From contig CAZEIW010000096.1 of assembly GCA_964512305.1 (NCBI GenBank), positions 1 to 8,460 of the forward strand: a DNA stretch of 8,460 nucleotides, read 5' to 3'. The DNA is from CAZEIW01 sp964512305 (lineage in GTDB: Bacteria > Pseudomonadota > Gammaproteobacteria > Burkholderiales > Burkholderiaceae_F). The position numbers were made by a program, and so were the translations under genes. Position 1 is the first letter of the stretch. Each line of letters begins with the position of its first letter. The notes beneath the pieces are model-generated. The model was not told the DNA's origin. It searched no databases and saw only the letters and a program-made list of their open reading frames with translations. Shown here one piece after another: positions 5,426-8,460 of this stretch.

Positions 5426-6321
5426 ATCGGCTGTCGATCCCGGATTGTGTTCAGGTGTTGCCAGAGCTGCGTCCAGCGTTGCACTTCGCTCGGGGTCAGC
5501 GGCATTGCCCGGTGACGAAGAATTTGGCGGCCTTTGCCGGTGGCGATCGCGAGTGTCTCAAACGACGCCTTGGCGAACTGCAGTATCGGAACCGAGATTA
5601 CCGCCCCGTAGGCATGACGACGAGCGGCCTCGGGCACGGCGACGCGGACCCATTGCCACCTGCCGCGAGCGAACTTGCGTGGCGACAGCTCGCTTTGCCG
5701 ATAGCCGATCAGCGCCTCCGGCAGGTTGGCAAACGTGCTGACCTGATAGCTGCGTAGCAGCAGGTCCTGGTCCTGGGCTTGGCGATTGTGTTCGGAACGG
5801 TAGCGGTGCTTCCGGAACCACTCCGTCCGTCCCATCCAGCTCGGGTGCGGCAAATGGAAGCCGGACCACGGCCGGCGGCAGATATCTGCGTGCGTTTCCG
5901 GGGCGGGAAACCGGCCGACCGCACGGCCTGCGTCATCGAAGACGACGGCGCTCGACCCCAGCAGATCAACGGCCGGATGATGCTGCAGGAAATCGACCTG
6001 ACGCGCGAGCCGCTCAGGGAAAGCGACGTCGTCGGCGTCAAGGCGTGCGAGGTAAGGTCCCCCTGTGGCGTCGATGGCCTGGTTCAGCCGCGCCGCCAGT
6101 CCGAGCCATCGGCCATCCCGAAGGATACGGATTCGATCGTCGCCAAGTGCGCTCGCGATCTCGAGAGTGCGGTCGGTCGAGCCGTCGTCCATCAGCAGTA
6201 GCTCCCAGCGTGGATAGGTCTGCGCCATGATCGATCGCAGCGCGAGCGCGATCGTCCGCTCGCTGTTGCGGGCGGGCATCGCGATCGTGACCAGCGGCTG
6301 CTCGGCGTCCGAAGGTGGCAT
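5422..6321 (-). CDS. Family 2 (GT-A) glycosyltransferase
   Basis: This 299-residue inverting glycosyltransferase of the GT2 type would move a sugar from a nucleotide donor to a growing glycan at the inner face of the cytoplasmic membrane. VTIAMPARNSERTIALALRSI (starting at residue 11) is the N-terminal nucleotide-binding strand-helix. LLLMDDGSTDRT (41-52) has the DDGS donor motif, ARLDADD (92-98) is the metal-binding DxD region, and HLPHPSWMGRTEWF (156-169) with AQDQDLLLR (182-190) matches the acceptor and catalytic-base segment of small GT2 enzymes. No transmembrane helix is evident. The ATG at 6321 lies 5 bases after the stop of the upstream glycosyltransferase, suggesting translational coupling; GAGGAA upstream is rather far (about 11 bases). 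An in-frame ATG at 6453 would add 44 residues inside the previous gene. Donor and acceptor are unknown. Confidence 0.9.
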   Translation of the reverse strand: MPPSDAEQPLVTIAMPARNSERTIALALRSIMAQTYPRWELLLMDDGSTDRTLEIASALGDDRIRILRDGRWLGLAARLNQAIDATGGPYLARLDADDVAFPERLARQVDFLQHHPAVDLLGSSAVVFDDAGRAVGRFPAPETHADICRRPWSGFHLPHPSWMGRTEWFRKHRYRSEHNRQAQDQDLLLRSYQVSTFANLPEALIGYRQSELSPRKFARGRWQWVRVAVPEAARRHAYGAVISVPILQFAKASFETLAIATGKGRQILRHRAMPLTPSEVQRWTQLWQHLNTIRDRQPI

Positions 6322-6326
6322 CCTGC

Positions 6327-7544
6327 TCAGCTTTCCTCGTAGAAAAGCCGGCCCGGCCAGCCGGCCGCGCTGTAGGTTCGGGCTCCGGCCAGCCGCCAAC
6401 TCAGTTCGAACAGGGCACGGCGCGCGGCCCGCGGCCCGCGGCGAGGTCCCCACAGCGCGCGGAACGGCGCCACGATCGCACGCCGTGCGGCACTGAGCAC
6501 CGGACCGACCCGATGGCTAGTGGCCGCGCGCTCGAATCGCGGCCAATCGACTTTCCAGTCGGGGGCGATGGCTGCTGGCCTCGCGTTCGCGGCGCGCGCG
6601 AGAAGGTCCGCGAATCGCAGATCGTACGTGTGCTCGCGGCGCGTGCGCTCGTGACCGCGCTGTGCCACTGCGTCGCGCTCCTGTGGATGGGCGAGGTAGT
6701 GGCCGATCTTAGCCGCGAGGTCGTCGAGTCCTTCGAACACCGCGATTTCCGACCCAGGCGTGTACCAATGCTCCAGGCCCTGCGCCGATTCGCTGAGCAG
6801 GAATCCGCCCGCGCCGGGAACTTCGAACACGCGCGCCTTGACCTGGCGGCGGGGCGTTCCGGCGCTGCGCAGCATCGGCGGCGAGTCGCCGAAATTCAGA
6901 CTGATGACCGAATCGCGAATAATCCGCGGGATCTCTTCCGCGGCGACCGCGCCGCGCGGCCACCCGTGGCCGAAGCACTCGACCTCGATTCCGCGGCGCG
7001 CGAGCCGCTCGATCCAGCGCGGGCGGTTGCCGTACGCCGAGCCGATGAACGAGACCTGATATCGGCACTGGTTGGCGGCCTGAGGTTCGGCGAGCGCGGC
7101 TGCGTTCGCTGCCCACTGCGAGCGGACGAAGTTCTGCAGCCGGTCGCGCCGGGACGCCTGCAGCGCACTCTCGTCGGTGGTCGCGTACAGATCGAAGTGC
7201 GCAGCGACCAAACGCGAGAATTGCGCATACTTCCACGAGTCGTCGGTCGACCAGTTGATCAAGGTCGGTCCGCCGGGCGTGCGAAGCAGGTCGAGCGTTT
7301 CGGACCACACCTCGTAGCCCATCAGCACGAACAGGATCAGCCCTGGGCGATCGCGTTCCGCGGTTTCCAGCAGTCCCCGGTTCAGCGCGGCGAAGTCGCT
7401 CCAGGCCGTGCGATCGAAGGACTCGAAGAAGGCGACCTCGTGGCCCAAACGTTGCAGCGCTGGGATGAAATTCGTGTATTCGTAGCCCTCGCCCCGCCCG
7501 GGATCGCCGTAGTTATGACGGCCGAACACGCACAGGACTTTCAT
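6327..7544 (-). CDS. CgeB-like glycosyltransferase (GT-B, Glyco_trans_1_2 type)
   Basis: This 405-residue protein resembles the CgeB/glycosyltransferase family found in surface-polysaccharide loci. The N-terminal half starts with MKVLCVFGRHNYG and has INWSTDDSW (97-105), a pattern common in these enzymes. SFIGSAYGNRPRWIERL (165-181) leads into the C-terminal Rossmann domain. KARVFEVPGAGGFLLSE (236-252), followed by GLEHWYTPGSEIAVF, is the nucleotide-sugar binding signature of the Glyco_trans_1_2 domain. EHTYDLRF (304-311) closes it. A basic tail of about 85 residues follows, rich in Arg and aromatic residues and ending in GWPGRLFYEES. It could lie on the membrane surface, but has no clear transmembrane helix. 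The ATG at 7544 is the only plausible start; the ribosome-binding site is weak. The flippase gene ends 49 bases upstream and the GT2 gene begins 5 bases downstream. The sugar used is unknown. Confidence 0.82.
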   Translation of the reverse strand: MKVLCVFGRHNYGDPGRGEGYEYTNFIPALQRLGHEVAFFESFDRTAWSDFAALNRGLLETAERDRPGLILFVLMGYEVWSETLDLLRTPGGPTLINWSTDDSWKYAQFSRLVAAHFDLYATTDESALQASRRDRLQNFVRSQWAANAAALAEPQAANQCRYQVSFIGSAYGNRPRWIERLARRGIEVECFGHGWPRGAVAAEEIPRIIRDSVISLNFGDSPPMLRSAGTPRRQVKARVFEVPGAGGFLLSESAQGLEHWYTPGSEIAVFEGLDDLAAKIGHYLAHPQERDAVAQRGHERTRREHTYDLRFADLLARAANARPAAIAPDWKVDWPRFERAATSHRVGPVLSAARRAIVAPFRALWGPRRGPRAARRALFELSWRLAGARTYSAAGWPGRLFYEES

Positions 7545-7593
7545 GCAGGGACCGGCGGCGTGGAGGAATGCATTTGACTTCGAATCGGGGACG

Positions 7594-8460
7594 TTATCGC
7601 ATTACCGCCAGCTTACGGTTGGCGATCAGCACGCTGGCGAGGTAGGCCAGGGCCGAAAGATTCAATGCCAATACGAGACCCTCTATCCCGAAGAGCTTCA
7701 TTAGTGCATAGCCGATGACGAGCAACGCGAGCGCCTGCAGCGCCTTGGGCCAGAAGTAGATTTCGGGCGAACGGTGGACGAGACCCTTCAACGAATGCAA
7801 CTGGCCAACCTGAAAGATCGCGAGGCTGAGCATGATCGGACCCAACAGCGAGGAGCGCTCGGCGAAGTCGCTTGAGGTGAGCAGCATCATGAGTGGGCGC
7901 GCCAACAGCCAGCCGCACGCCACCATCGCTCCCATGATTGCGATAGAGGCGGCAATCGAATGGGCCAACAGGCGATCGCTGTGTTCGATCGCAGCGGCCG
8001 ACTCGGCGCCACCGGCACGGTCGAAAAGCGCCGGCGTGATCAACTGCGTGATGATTCCGACGACGACGACGAACGGCGCATTGGCGACTTGGTACATCGC
8101 GGCGTAAACGCCGAGGTCATGCTCGCCCGCCACCCCCAGCACGATCCAGCGATCCGCGTAGGTGCTGATGGCGCCGAAGGCAGAGAAGGCGGCGAATGAC
8201 GCGGCGTAACGAACGACTTCGGATCGGATTTCACGTCGCAGCGCGGGAGACTCCGGTTGACCAGGCGATGCAGTCCGGGCGCGGATCGAGGCCGGGTACT
8301 GGGCCGCGCTGACAATCAGCGTGGCGCAAAAGAAGCCAGCCAGGGCCACTGCGGCGTCGCGTCCGGCGACGAGCAGGAAAGGCAGCGCAACCAACGGCTT
8401 GAGCCAAGCGTCCAGCCCCTGGAAGAACGCCACGGCGGTTCGCCGCCGCAGCGCACTCAG
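7594..8460 (-). CDS. Polysaccharide flippase (Wzx/MOP superfamily), N-terminus beyond the window
   Basis: The frame is open to the right edge and 288 C-terminal residues are visible, against about 400-480 for the family, so roughly the first third is missing. A GTG at 8433 is probably internal, because the upstream codons read LSALRRRTAVAFFQGLDAWL, a loop typical of these transporters. Strongly hydrophobic stretches follow in series, among them PLVALPFLLVAG, ALAGFFCATLIVSA, ASFAAFSAFGAIS, FVVVVGIITQLITPAL, SIAASIAIMGAMVACGWLLA, GPIMLSLAIFQVG, ALALLVIGYALM and LVLALNLSALAYLASVLIA. STYADRWIVLGVAG, with its conserved D-R-W, and a nearby Y-x-A-x-Y-Q are common in Wzx/O-antigen flippases. It would move lipid-linked glycan units across the cytoplasmic membrane. 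It is the most upstream gene seen of the minus-strand glycan group. The exact substrate is unknown. Confidence 0.85.
   Translation of the reverse strand: MSALRRRTAVAFFQGLDAWLKPLVALPFLLVAGRDAAVALAGFFCATLIVSAAQYPASIRARTASPGQPESPALRREIRSEVVRYAASFAAFSAFGAISTYADRWIVLGVAGEHDLGVYAAMYQVANAPFVVVVGIITQLITPALFDRAGGAESAAAIEHSDRLLAHSIAASIAIMGAMVACGWLLARPLMMLLTSSDFAERSSLLGPIMLSLAIFQVGQLHSLKGLVHRSPEIYFWPKALQALALLVIGYALMKLFGIEGLVLALNLSALAYLASVLIANRKLAVMR

Noticed and set aside
6315..7577. A 420-codon open frame on the plus strand, antisense to the CgeB-like gene
   Set aside because: It is a shadow of the coding strand, with biased composition and no domain; it is explained by high third-position GC of the real gene.

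Overview
The window looks like part of a surface-glycan (lipopolysaccharide or exopolysaccharide) locus from a GC-rich Gram-negative bacterium, most likely a betaproteobacterium. The reasons are the ADP-heptose pathway, heptose kinase and adenylyltransferase encoded as two separate genes rather than one fused hldE, and epimerase and kinase sequences of betaproteobacterial character. The lineage is inferred from memory of these families and was not searched.

Layout from left to right. Positions 1-93 hold the last 30 residues of a plus-strand PIN-domain (VapC-like) protein. A pair of inverted palindromic repeats (101-203) separates it from the convergent minus-strand cluster. That cluster, in transcription order from right to left, is: a polysaccharide flippase open at the right edge (7594-8460), a CgeB-like glycosyltransferase (6327-7544), a family 2 glycosyltransferase (5422-6321), an FkbM-family methyltransferase (3746-4456), heptose-7-phosphate kinase rfaE1/hldA (2761-3720), ADP-heptose epimerase hldD (1534-2523), heptose bisphosphate phosphatase gmhB (756-1346) and heptose-1-phosphate adenylyltransferase rfaE2/hldC (207-701). 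One gene, a second and quite different FkbM methyltransferase (4541-5425), lies on the plus strand. It is divergent from the first FkbM gene and tail-to-tail with the family 2 glycosyltransferase, so it splits the minus-strand genes into two transcription groups.

Together, four of the five steps from sedoheptulose 7-phosphate to ADP-L-glycero-D-manno-heptose are encoded here: kinase, phosphatase, adenylyltransferase and epimerase. The isomerase GmhA is not in the window, nor is any recognisable GT9 heptosyltransferase. The right half supplies a lipid-linked glycan flippase, two glycosyltransferases and two probable sugar O-methyltransferases. The natural reading is a locus that makes a heptose precursor next to genes that assemble, methylate and export a strain-variable glycan; the link between the halves is inference from position.

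The gene content is largely conventional and I see no convincing new system. The most interesting details are small: a 47-bp tandem duplication that puts the end of gmhB out of frame and breaks what looks like a former overlap with rfaE2; two intergenic pairs of inverted palindromic repeats, one with compensatory stem changes; scarcity of CTAG except at stop codons; and two genes that end inside the same CTAG.
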